Shown here: positions 8,653-15,401 of the stretch, in pieces | Layout: every line of letters begins with the position of its first letter | Numbering within the stretch: the stretch's first letter is position 1 | NCBI GenBank assembly: GCA_035632555.1 | Contig: DASQGO010000122.1 | Span: 1-17,402 of the forward strand | Length of the DNA: 17,402 nucleotides | Direction of reading: 5' to 3' | From: 2-02-FULL-62-14 sp035632555 | GTDB lineage: Bacteria > Nitrospirota > Nitrospiria > Nitrospirales > Nitrospiraceae | Translations under genes and position numbers: made by a program | Notes under the pieces: generated by a model | What the model saw: the letters and a program-made list of their open reading frames with translations, nothing else | What the model was told of the DNA's origin: nothing | Database searches by the model: none

Positions 8653-9729
8653 TTACTGAATGATGCCACCGCCGAGGACGCGGTCACCGTCGTAGAATAC
8701 GGCAGATTGGCCGGGACTTAGTGCCCGTTGAGGAGCTAAGAAAGAGACCGAGATGGTACCGTTGGAAGCAGGCGTGAGGGTGGCAGGCGATGCCGGCGTG
8801 GCGTAGCGGACCTTGACGTCGGCATTGCATGGGCCGGTCCGCAGCGAGTCGTCGAACAGGTTTAGATCGGCGACGGTGCACTCTGATCGCAACAGATTTT
8901 CGTCGGTGCCGAGCACGACCGTGTTCGTTGCCGGTTCGACCCGCTGCACATACAGACGCTGTCCGGCCGCCACGCCGAGGCCGCGGCGCTGTCCGGGCGT
9001 GTAGAAGGCAATCCCGTCATGCCGGCCCAGCTCGCGTCCGTCCGTATCTACGAATTGTCCGGGCCGCTTCGCCTCCGGCGCCTCGGCTTCGATGAACTTC
9101 CGATAATCTCCCTGCGTGACGAAGCAGATTTCCTGGCTCTCCTTCACTTCGTCCGGAGGCAGGTCGAGGGCTTCGGCCTTGGCCCAGACGTCGGGCTTCT
9201 GCATGCCGCCGACCGGAAACAGCAGGCGCGGCAACCACGCCTGCTTGAGCCGGTAGAGAAAATAACTCTGGTCCTTGTGGCTGTCTGCTGAACGCCGCAG
9301 GCTGAATCGGCTGACGCGATTGTCGATCTGTGCGTAGTGTCCGGTGGCGACGAAATCCGCACCGCGTTCTTCCGCGAGGGCGATCAACGACTGGAGCTTC
9401 ACCCGTTCGTTGCAGCGCACGCAAGGATTGGGAGTAGTGCCGGCGAGATAACCCGACAGAAAATCGTCGATGACGCCGGCGCGGAACGTCTGGCGGGTGT
9501 CGATGATTTCGTACGGAATCTTAAGGCGCTTGGCCACGTGCCTGGCGATACCGACCTTGCAGCAACTGCGTTCCTGCCAGCGCTTGGAAACGGCAGCCGA
9601 TTCGTCCTCCTGCTCCCAGACCTGCAGTGTGACTCCGTGGACCTCGTAGCCCTGGTCGACGAGCAGCGCCGCGGCGACCGAGCTGTCGACCCCGCCGCTC
9701 ATTCCGAGTATGACACGTGGACGTGACAT
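8653..9729 (-). CDS. mnmA: tRNA-specific 2-thiouridylase MnmA
   Basis: MnmA activates the wobble uridine U34 of Lys, Glu and Gln tRNAs with ATP and replaces its O2 with sulfur delivered by a sulfur relay. The 358-residue protein shows the PP-loop GMSGGVDSSV (9-18). The nucleophile cysteine is C106 in the NPCVRCNERVK motif, the persulfide cysteine is C202 in ESQEICFVTQGDYRKF, and the GHYAQ and DQSYFLYRL substrate motifs are also present. All catalytic residues are intact and the length is typical. ATG at 9729 has AGGA about 9 bases upstream, inside a small inverted repeat (CAGGA-TT-TCCTG). It sits between the bactofilins and atpH, an unusual place because b subunit genes are often found there in related gene orders. 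Confidence 0.95.
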   Translation of the reverse strand: MSRPRVILGMSGGVDSSVAAALLVDQGYEVHGVTLQVWEQEDESAAVSKRWQERSCCKVGIARHVAKRLKIPYEIIDTRQTFRAGVIDDFLSGYLAGTTPNPCVRCNERVKLQSLIALAEERGADFVATGHYAQIDNRVSRFSLRRSADSHKDQSYFLYRLKQAWLPRLLFPVGGMQKPDVWAKAEALDLPPDEVKESQEICFVTQGDYRKFIEAEAPEAKRPGQFVDTDGRELGRHDGIAFYTPGQRRGLGVAAGQRLYVQRVEPATNTVVLGTDENLLRSECTVADLNLFDDSLRTGPCNADVKVRYATPASPATLTPASNGTISVSFLAPQRALSPGQSAVFYDGDRVLGGGIIQ

Positions 9730-9826
9730 CGCAGGAAATCCTGTAACTGGGTTGTGCCGGAGAGCCGCGCAGCATCAGGACGCCGCCGGAAACCGCCCGT
9801 ATGCTACAGGATGGGACGGGGTTATG

Positions 9827-10279
9827 TCACGAGGGCAAATCTTGAAGCCGGACCTTGCCACGGTGCGCGGCCAGGTCATGAACCTTATCGCTGTCCTGGC
9901 GCTCTTCCGGACCCCAGGCGTCAACGCCCATGTCGCAGAGGCCGTGAAAATGTGCGCCCTCTTCCATTGTGAAGGACGGAGTGCAGATGTCTCCGATCAC
10001 CACGCCGGGCTTGAGGATCTGAATTTTTTCCGATGCTGTGATGTTCGCCTTGATTCTCCCGCCGCTGATCAGCGTGCCGGTCGTGACGATGCCCTTGATC
10101 ACCGCATGCTCGCCGACGACCAGCGTGCCCTTGGTATGAATTTCTCCGTCCAGGCGGCCGTCGATGCGCACGGTCCCTTCGAAGTTGACGACGCCTTTGA
10201 AGTCCACACCCCGTCCGAGGAATGTGAAATTTTCTTCGTCAACCATGGGGTTTTTCTTTTTCCCCTTACTCCCCCACAT
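9827..10279 (-). CDS. Bactofilin (polymer-forming cytoskeletal protein), first copy
   Basis: Bactofilins self-assemble without nucleotide into filaments through a right-handed beta-helix and act as membrane-linked scaffolds. The 150-residue product has a short polar N-terminus (MWGSKGKKK), the beta-helical core from about residue 18 to 118 with the repeated hydrophobic/Gly pattern (VDFKGVVNFEGTVRIDGRLDGEI... LVVGEHAVIKGIV...), and a charged C-terminal tail. ATG at 10279 has AGGAGG 5 bases upstream. It lies 74 bases downstream of a second bactofilin gene with a matching MWxSK start, so the pair looks like a tandem duplication. ParAB are just upstream. Confidence 0.93.
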   Translation of the reverse strand: MWGSKGKKKNPMVDEENFTFLGRGVDFKGVVNFEGTVRIDGRLDGEIHTKGTLVVGEHAVIKGIVTTGTLISGGRIKANITASEKIQILKPGVVIGDICTPSFTMEEGAHFHGLCDMGVDAWGPEERQDSDKVHDLAAHRGKVRLQDLPS

Positions 10280-10304
10280 GCGTGCCTCCTACGGCAGTCC
10301 TTCG

Positions 10305-10320
10305 CACGGCGCACGCCGTG
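10305..10320. repeat. Perfect hairpin between the two bactofilin genes
   Basis: CACGGC and GCCGTG form a 6-bp stem around a GCAC loop in the 74-base gap between the bactofilins. No run of T follows on the minus strand, so it is not a normal terminator. It may stabilise or process the shared transcript, or be chance in GC-rich sequence. Confidence 0.35.
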
Positions 10321-10353
10321 TCCGGATTGCCGGTTCACTCGGACCGTTGGTGG

Positions 10354-10833
10354 TTAGCCCGTGATGCGCTTGCCGCCTGGTGCTGGTGCCGCAGCGGCTC
10401 GTATGGCGGCTTCACGCGAGAGCTCGCGCACTTCCGCGCGCGCCATTTCGATGTTGCCGTTGAAAAGCACGCCCTCTTCCATCGAGAGCGTCGGCGACTT
10501 GACCGAGCCATTGAGAATCGCCGGGGACAACAGGCGCACTTTCTCCTTCGCCGAAATGTCGCCCGTGATCTTGCCCTTGCTGATGATGGTGCCGGCGCTG
10601 ACTTTCGCCGTCAGCACGGCCTCTTCGCCGATCAACAGCGTACCGTCCGTGTGAATTTCTCCGTCGAGGATCCCGTCGATCCGGACCGTCCCGTTGTAGG
10701 TGATGGTCCCTTTGAATTCGACGCCTTTCCCGACAAACGCAATCACGTCCTCGGCTTGCGCGGCTGCTCCCTCCTGGCCGTTTTCGTCGGTCGTCTGGTC
10801 GGCATCATCGTTTTCGGTTTTGCTCTTCCACAT
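10354..10833 (-). CDS. Bactofilin, second copy
   Basis: The open frame extends to 11010, but the ATG at 10833 has an ideal ribosome site (AAGGAGG, 5-base spacer) and begins MWKSK, matching the other bactofilin. That gives 159 residues, and I reject the 59-codon extension. A 30-residue acidic, Asp/Glu/Gln-rich N-terminal tail precedes the beta-helix (about 30-130: FVGKGVEFKGTITYNGTVRIDGILDGEI...). The tail after the core is Ala/Arg-rich. The core is close in sequence to its neighbour (both contain TVRIDG.LDGEIHT.GTL). Their tails differ, which suggests two subunits of a mixed filament or separate partner-binding ends. It follows parB after a 270-base gap. Confidence 0.92.
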   Translation of the reverse strand: MWKSKTENDDADQTTDENGQEGAAAQAEDVIAFVGKGVEFKGTITYNGTVRIDGILDGEIHTDGTLLIGEEAVLTAKVSAGTIISKGKITGDISAKEKVRLLSPAILNGSVKSPTLSMEEGVLFNGNIEMARAEVRELSREAAIRAAAAPAPGGKRITG

Positions 10834-11103
10834 GGGGTCCTCCTTTTGACGATCTTTATTTTCAATCGCGCGGCACGATGTCCGCGAGCTGCGAATTCCC
10901 TCGCAGGCTTCCTTTGAAAAGAAAAGAGCCTGCCCCGTCTGCCTGGAGAGCAGGACACGCCGGGATGCTGTGTACGCTAAGTGACTGATGAGGCGGAAGC
11001 CTGTGCCCAACCCTCAGGACCAGCAGCGTATGGAGACAAGCTTAAAACGAGGTTGCAGGCAACGCAAGAAATTTCCCGTTTCTCGTTCTGCCCCTCGGAA
11101 ACG
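10834..11103 (-). other. 270-base leader between parB and the bactofilins, with stem-loops
   Basis: This is the longest non-coding gap in the window. On the minus strand it holds GCAGGCT...AGCCTGC (10933-10903), a 7-bp stem extended by an inner CTTT/AAAG pairing across a 2-base bulge. A short TGCGA...TCGCA inverted repeat lies just downstream. Close to parB, AACGAG and CTCGTT (within 11047-11085) could form a long-loop stem followed by a few T. I found no convincing -35/-10 pair. The region may hold the bactofilin promoter or an untranslated leader; its function is not shown. Confidence 0.35.
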
Positions 11104-11955
11104 TCAGCCCAGGATCATGTCCGTTAATCGATCCAGGTCAGCCGGTTCGAAGTAGTGAATTTCAATGCGTCCGCCTTTCCGTCCCTTGGAAATCGTCACT
11201 TTCGTTCCCAGACGTTTCCGAAATTTTTCCTCAAGGTCGGGATAGACGGCCGCGCGTCGCGCTGCCGGCTTGGTTTTTCCGGTTCGCATTTCTAATGCGA
11301 TCAGCTGTTCCGTCTGGCGAACGGAGAGTTGTCCCTCCAGGATGCGTTTCACCAATTTCAATTGAAGTTCCTGTTTGCCGAGCCCCAGCAGTACCTTGGC
11401 GTGGCCCATTGAAATTTTGAGCGACTCAACCAACTCCTTGATTTCATTTGGTAAACTTAACAATCTGAGAGAGTTTGCGACGGATGACCTGTCTTTGCCG
11501 AAACGCTGAGCCAATGCTTCCTGTGTCAATCCAAATTCGTTCACCAATCGATAGTAGGCGCGTGCTTCTTCTATCGGGTTGAGATCCTCCCTCTGGAGAT
11601 TTTCAACCAGCGCCAGTTCCATGGACTGTTCGTCGCTGGAATTGCGCACGACGGCTGGAATGCTCTTGAGGCTGGCCAACTTGGCGGCTCGATAGCGTCG
11701 CTCTCCCGCAATGAGTTCGAACAACCCATCCGCCTTGCGCCTGACCAGAACCGGCTGAAGAACACCGTTGCGCTTGACCGATTCCGCCAACTGTGCGAGC
11801 TCGCCCTGCTCGAAGGTCTGCCTCGGCTGGTAGCGGTTGGGAACAATCCGGTCGAGCGGGACATCCTGCGTCGTCTCGTGTTCGATCGGAAGAATTTTGG
11901 GGAGGCTCTCCGGGAGCAGCGCACCGAGTCCTTTACCGAGTGCCTTTTTTTCCAT
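11104..11955 (-). CDS. parB: Chromosome partitioning protein ParB
   Basis: ParB is the CTP-dependent clamp that loads at parS and spreads on DNA. ATG at 11955 (283 residues) is preceded by GGAG 7 bases upstream; a TTG six codons earlier is rejected. The N-terminus (KKALGKGLGALLP) is the ParA-stimulating segment. The ParB/Srx CTP-binding domain has GERRYR (84-89) and ENLQREDLNPIEEA (118-131). A parS-binding helix-turn-helix follows at about 143-170 (LTQEALAQRFGKDRSSVANSLRLL). The C-terminal dimerisation domain ends in FEPADLDRLTDMIL. Its start overlaps the parA stop by 23 bases, giving coupled expression. Two perfect parS sites lie within 1.5 kb upstream, which marks it as the chromosomal ParB. 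Confidence 0.97.
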   Translation of the reverse strand: MEKKALGKGLGALLPESLPKILPIEHETTQDVPLDRIVPNRYQPRQTFEQGELAQLAESVKRNGVLQPVLVRRKADGLFELIAGERRYRAAKLASLKSIPAVVRNSSDEQSMELALVENLQREDLNPIEEARAYYRLVNEFGLTQEALAQRFGKDRSSVANSLRLLSLPNEIKELVESLKISMGHAKVLLGLGKQELQLKLVKRILEGQLSVRQTEQLIALEMRTGKTKPAARRAAVYPDLEEKFRKRLGTKVTISKGRKGGRIEIHYFEPADLDRLTDMILG

Positions 11956-12706
11956 TGAGGAACTCCTTTGCAAGTTGGAGATAGGCCTGCGAACCGGTTG
12001 AGGCGGCGTTGTAGAGCAGCGCCGGCCGCCCGAAGCTCGGCGCTTCGGCCAAGGCGACGTTGCGCGGGATCACCGTGCGATAGACTTTTTCCTTGAAGTG
12101 GGCGCGAATCTCGCCGGCCACCTGTCCTGACAGGCTATTCCGGCTGTCAAACATCGTCAGCACGATGCCTTCCAATTCCAATGACGGGTTCAGGGATTGC
12201 TGCACGCGCTCGACATTGGCCATCAGCCGTCCCAGGCCCTCCATTGCGTAGTACTCGCATTGCAGCGGAACAAGGACCGACGACGCGGCCGTGAGCGCAT
12301 TGATCGTCAGCAGGCCGAGCGCGGGAGGACAATCGAGCAGGATGTAATCGAATCGGTCAAGAACGCCCTGAAGCGCCTTCTTCAGCAGGAGTTCGCGGTC
12401 CTGGATCGAGACCAGCTCGACTTCCGCGCCGACCAGATCGACCGTCGCCGGGGCGACCGAAAGTCCTGGAATTGCCGTCTGAACAATCACTTCTTCGATT
12501 TTGATTCCATGCACAAGGCAGTCATAGACTGTCCTGGTAAGATCCTTTGTCTCAACTCCGAGGCCGCTGGTGGCATTCGACTGGGGGTCCATATCAACGA
12601 GTAGGACAGATCGCTCGGATACGGACAACGACGTGGATAAATTCACAGAAGTCGTTGTTTTTCCAACTCCTCCCTTTTGATTGGCGACAGCAATAATTCT
12701 AGTCAT
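11933..12706 (-). CDS. parA: Chromosome partitioning ATPase ParA (Soj)
   Basis: ParA is a nucleoid-bound ATPase whose gradient moves ParB-parS complexes. The 257-residue protein lacks the extra N-terminal DNA-binding domain of plasmid ParA and so is the short chromosomal Soj type. It starts MTRIIAVANQKGGVGKTTT, with the deviant Walker A KGGVGKTT at 11-18 carrying the signature first lysine. The Walker A' DMDPQSNAT and Walker B ILLDCPPALG follow in order. ATG at 12706; an AGGAG lies rather far upstream (14 bases). The 62-base gap to rsmG carries a parS site, so ParB bound there could affect parAB transcription. Confidence 0.97.
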   Translation of the reverse strand: MTRIIAVANQKGGVGKTTTSVNLSTSLSVSERSVLLVDMDPQSNATSGLGVETKDLTRTVYDCLVHGIKIEEVIVQTAIPGLSVAPATVDLVGAEVELVSIQDRELLLKKALQGVLDRFDYILLDCPPALGLLTINALTAASSVLVPLQCEYYAMEGLGRLMANVERVQQSLNPSLELEGIVLTMFDSRNSLSGQVAGEIRAHFKEKVYRTVIPRNVALAEAPSFGRPALLYNAASTGSQAYLQLAKEFLNGKKGTR

Positions 12707-12746
12707 TGATTCGCTCAGAGCTCCTGTCTTTCAAGTACATGCCGAG

Positions 12747-12762
12747 TGTTCCACGTGGAACA
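12747..12762. other. parS centromere site 1
   Basis: TGTTCCACGTGGAACA is a perfect 16-base palindrome. It differs from the textbook chromosomal parS TGTTTCACGTGAAACA only by the symmetric exchange of T/A for C/G at positions 5 and 12. It lies between rsmG and parA, 41 bases ahead of the parA start. Its identity to the second copy and its place beside parAB make the assignment firm. Confidence 0.93.
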
Positions 12763-12768
12763 TACTGG

Positions 12769-13428
12769 TCATGATATGGCTGTCCGCTCAAGGACTGTCA
12801 GCACTCGGTGTCCGTATCCGTGTGGCAAGTCATAGCCAATTTCACGCGAGATCTTAAATCCGTGCTTGCCCGGATCATCGAGTATTTTGGCCAGACAGAA
12901 AATTACACGGCCCCGCTCTTTGAGCAGAGGCATGGAGTATGGAAGAACCTGCTCGGCTGCGACCGCCCGCGTGGTGATATAGGCAAACCGGCCATGCTGT
13001 GCGGTTGCGCGCGAAAAATCACGCAGACTCTTCGAGACAACCGACGCATCACGGAGATCCAACGTTCCGATGATGTGACGCAGGAACGAAGTCTTTTTCG
13101 CGTTTGGCTCGAGCAGCGTCACATGAAGCTCCGGCATGAGGATTTTCAGCGGCAACCCGGGGAAGCCTGCGCCGCTGCCGACATCCAGCAGAGAAGCATT
13201 TTCTTTCTGCTCCAATGCCTGTCCATACAATAGGGAATCGAGAAAATGCTTGATGGCTGTTTCTCTTGCATCATGGATCGAGGTCAGGTTGACCTTCTGG
13301 CTCCAGCGATCGAGCTCGCGGTAATAAGAAACCATGGCTGAAACCTGTTGCTGGTTTAACTTTATACCAAATGTAGATGTCCCTTCAAGAAGAACATCTA
13401 TAAATAGTGGTTGTTCCACGTGGAACAT
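12769..13428 (-). CDS. rsmG: 16S rRNA (guanine-527 N7) methyltransferase RsmG
   Basis: RsmG (GidB) uses S-adenosylmethionine to methylate G527 of 16S rRNA in the 530 loop; loss gives low-level streptomycin resistance in several bacteria. The 219-residue protein has the family N-terminal helices (LDRWSQKVNLTSIHD, 39-53) and the SAM-binding LDVGSGAGFPG (81-91), then TLLEPNAKKTSFL and the C-terminal GRVIFCLAK strand. ATG at 13428 begins MFHVEQ, encoded by the parS palindrome itself, as in many bacteria. There is no good ribosome site, perhaps because the parS constraint holds this region. A weak TAGAAT-like -10 lies near 13462-13467 in the 76-base gap to mnmG, without a matching -35. Confidence 0.96.
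   Translation of the reverse strand: MFHVEQPLFIDVLLEGTSTFGIKLNQQQVSAMVSYYRELDRWSQKVNLTSIHDARETAIKHFLDSLLYGQALEQKENASLLDVGSGAGFPGLPLKILMPELHVTLLEPNAKKTSFLRHIIGTLDLRDASVVSKSLRDFSRATAQHGRFAYITTRAVAAEQVLPYSMPLLKERGRVIFCLAKILDDPGKHGFKISREIGYDLPHGYGHRVLTVLERTAIS
13412..13427. other. parS centromere site 2, inside the rsmG start codons
   Basis: This is an identical, perfect TGTTCCACGTGGAACA palindrome 665 bases from site 1. On the minus strand it overlaps the rsmG ATG (13428-13426) and encodes most of MFHVEQ, so one sequence serves as both centromere and protein start. Both copies have an A immediately ahead on the minus strand. Confidence 0.93.
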
Positions 13429-13504
13429 CTACGCCAAATCGCTGAAAATGGTCAAGAGATAATTCTAGGTAGAGGATTTTCGGCACTGACAGGGAAAGTA
13501 TCGG

Positions 13505-15400
13505 TTAGGCTTGGATGGAAGATGATTGGTCCTGCTGCTGGCGCCGGTCACGTTCAAGTGTAACGAGTAAAAGAGAAATGGCGGCAGGTGTGACGCCGGA
13601 AATACGGGAGGCCTGCCCGATGGAAGCAGGCCTGACGCGTTTCAATTTCTCGAGCACTTCGCGTGAAAATCCCATGACGTTGTCGTAACTGAAATCGAGC
13701 GGGATTTTCTTTTCCTCAAGCTTTTCGAATCGTGAAATTTGCTGGAGCTGGCGCTTGATATAACCGTCATATTTTATTGTAATTTCAATGGCTTGCGATA
13801 TTTCTTCGTTGTCTGTCTGTTCTGCTCCGAGCAAGTCAAGAAGCCTAAAGTAGGTCATGTTCTGTCGTCGCAGCACATGGGCCAAGGTTGCATCAGGCGA
13901 AAGCGGTTCGGGAGAAACCGCCGCAAGTTTTTCGAGAAACGATCCGACAGAAGCCGCCCGCGTTTCCTGCAGGCCGCGTACTCCCTGTTCGATCCGGTCG
14001 CGCTTGAGCTTGAAGCGGGCATAATCGGCTCCCAGCACAAGCCCCAATCGATATCCGATATCCGTGAGCCGCATGTCCGCATTGTCGTGGCGCAGCAGCA
14101 GGCGGTACTCCGCACGCGACGTGAACATGCGATAGGGTTCGCGCGCATCCTTTGTGATGAGGTCGTCGATCAGCACGCCGATGTAGGCTTGCGAACGGTC
14201 GAGCACGAGCGGCGGCTCGCCGCGCACGGACAAGGCCGCGTTGATACCGGCGATGATGCCCTGCGCACCCGCTTCTTCGTAGCCGGATGTGCCGTTGATC
14301 TGTCCCGCGTGGAACAGGCCGGAGACCAGCTTCGTCTCCAATGTCGGATGGAGCTGGCGCGGTGGGAAGTAATCGTATTCGATGGCGTAGCCCGGCTTGA
14401 GCATCGCGGCCCGTTCAAGGCCTGGAATGGTTTTCAAAATGGCCGCCTGGACATCCACCGGCAGGCTCGTGGAAATCCCGTTTGGGTAATATTCCGCCGT
14501 GTCCAGGCCCTCCGGCTCGACGAAGATCTGATGCCGCTCCTTGTCCGCGAACCGCACGATCTTGTCTTCGATCGAGGGACAGTAGCGCGGGCCGACCGAC
14601 TCGATCACGCCCGAGTACATCGGCGACCGGTCGAGGTTGTTGCGGATGATCTCGTGGGCGGCCTGCGAGGTATAGGTCAGGTGACAGGGCATCTGCTCGT
14701 TGGTGATCCGCTCCGTGCGCGTCGAAAAGGGCGTCGGCGGATCGTCGCCCGGCTGCAACGCCATCGCGGCGAAGTCGATCGTGTCCCGGTGCAGACGCGG
14801 CGGCGTGCCGGTTTTCAAACGACCCACTTCGAAACCCAGGTCGCGCATGCAGTCCGACAGGTGCTCGGCCGAAGCTTCGCCGCCGCGCCCGGCCGGAAAA
14901 TGCGTGAGTCCGATGTGAATCAACCCCTTCAGGAATGTGCCCGACGTCAGAATCACGGCCCGCGCGGCAATCTGCGTGCCGTCTCCCGTCACGAGACCGG
15001 TCACGGCGCCGCCCCGCGTGAGCAGCCGGTCCACCGTGCCCTGCGCCACGTCGAGGCCCGCCTGTTCGCGAAGGGTCTGCTGCATCGCGCGGCGGTAGAG
15101 TTTTTTATCGCACTGCACGCGCAACGCCCGCACAGCAGGCCCCTTGCTCAGGTTCAGCATCCGGAACTGGATGCCGGCACGATCCGTGTTGCGACCCATC
15201 TCGCCGCCCAGCGCGTCAATTTCCTTGACGAGGTGGCCCTTGGCAATGCCGCCCACGGCGGGATTGCAGGACATCTGCGCGATTTTATCCATTTCCATCG
15301 TCAATAAGAGTACGCGCATGCCCATGCGGGCTGCTGCCAGTGCGGCTTCGCAGCCGGCATGACCGCCTCCGACAACTACGATGTCGTAAGTCGTACTCAT
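13505..15400 (-). CDS. mnmG: tRNA uridine-5-carboxymethylaminomethyl modification enzyme MnmG (GidA)
   Basis: MnmG is the FAD-binding partner of MnmE. Together they add an (aminomethyl or carboxymethylaminomethyl) group to C5 of U34 in several tRNAs, using methylene-tetrahydrofolate. I chose the ATG at 15400 (631 residues, usual length) over a GTG/TTG extension to 15487, because the FAD motif follows at once: YDIVVVGGGHAGCEAALAAA (5-24). Catalytic cysteines are C45 in MSCNPAVGGIAKG and the one in RYCPSIEDKIVRF near residue 275. The FHAGQINGTSGYEEA motif and the C-terminal helical domain (YIKRQLQQISRFE..., then a polar tail) are intact. It starts 1 base after the mnmE stop, so the two partners are co-translated. 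Confidence 0.97.
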   Translation of the reverse strand: MSTTYDIVVVGGGHAGCEAALAAARMGMRVLLLTMEMDKIAQMSCNPAVGGIAKGHLVKEIDALGGEMGRNTDRAGIQFRMLNLSKGPAVRALRVQCDKKLYRRAMQQTLREQAGLDVAQGTVDRLLTRGGAVTGLVTGDGTQIAARAVILTSGTFLKGLIHIGLTHFPAGRGGEASAEHLSDCMRDLGFEVGRLKTGTPPRLHRDTIDFAAMALQPGDDPPTPFSTRTERITNEQMPCHLTYTSQAAHEIIRNNLDRSPMYSGVIESVGPRYCPSIEDKIVRFADKERHQIFVEPEGLDTAEYYPNGISTSLPVDVQAAILKTIPGLERAAMLKPGYAIEYDYFPPRQLHPTLETKLVSGLFHAGQINGTSGYEEAGAQGIIAGINAALSVRGEPPLVLDRSQAYIGVLIDDLITKDAREPYRMFTSRAEYRLLLRHDNADMRLTDIGYRLGLVLGADYARFKLKRDRIEQGVRGLQETRAASVGSFLEKLAAVSPEPLSPDATLAHVLRRQNMTYFRLLDLLGAEQTDNEEISQAIEITIKYDGYIKRQLQQISRFEKLEEKKIPLDFSYDNVMGFSREVLEKLKRVRPASIGQASRISGVTPAAISLLLVTLERDRRQQQDQSSSIQA

Positions 15401-15401
15401 G

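Noticed and set aside
10834..11010. A 59-codon N-terminal extension of the second bactofilin
   Set aside because: The ATG at 10833 has an ideal ribosome site and matches the MWxSK start of the neighbouring bactofilin; the extension is not bactofilin-like.
14301..14316. A degenerate parS-like sequence (14 of 16 matches) inside mnmG
   Set aside because: It encodes the FHAGQ motif conserved in all MnmG proteins and is not a palindrome, so codon constraint explains it. Only ParB ChIP could revive it.
15283..15296. A DnaA-box-like TTATCCATT, with another TTATCCAGA near 3197
   Set aside because: Isolated imperfect matches inside genes; no cluster of boxes or AT-rich element, so no replication origin is claimed.
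13739..15307. A 522-codon + strand open frame
   Set aside because: It is a shadow of mnmG; the His/Arg/Gln-rich translation is typical of antisense frames.
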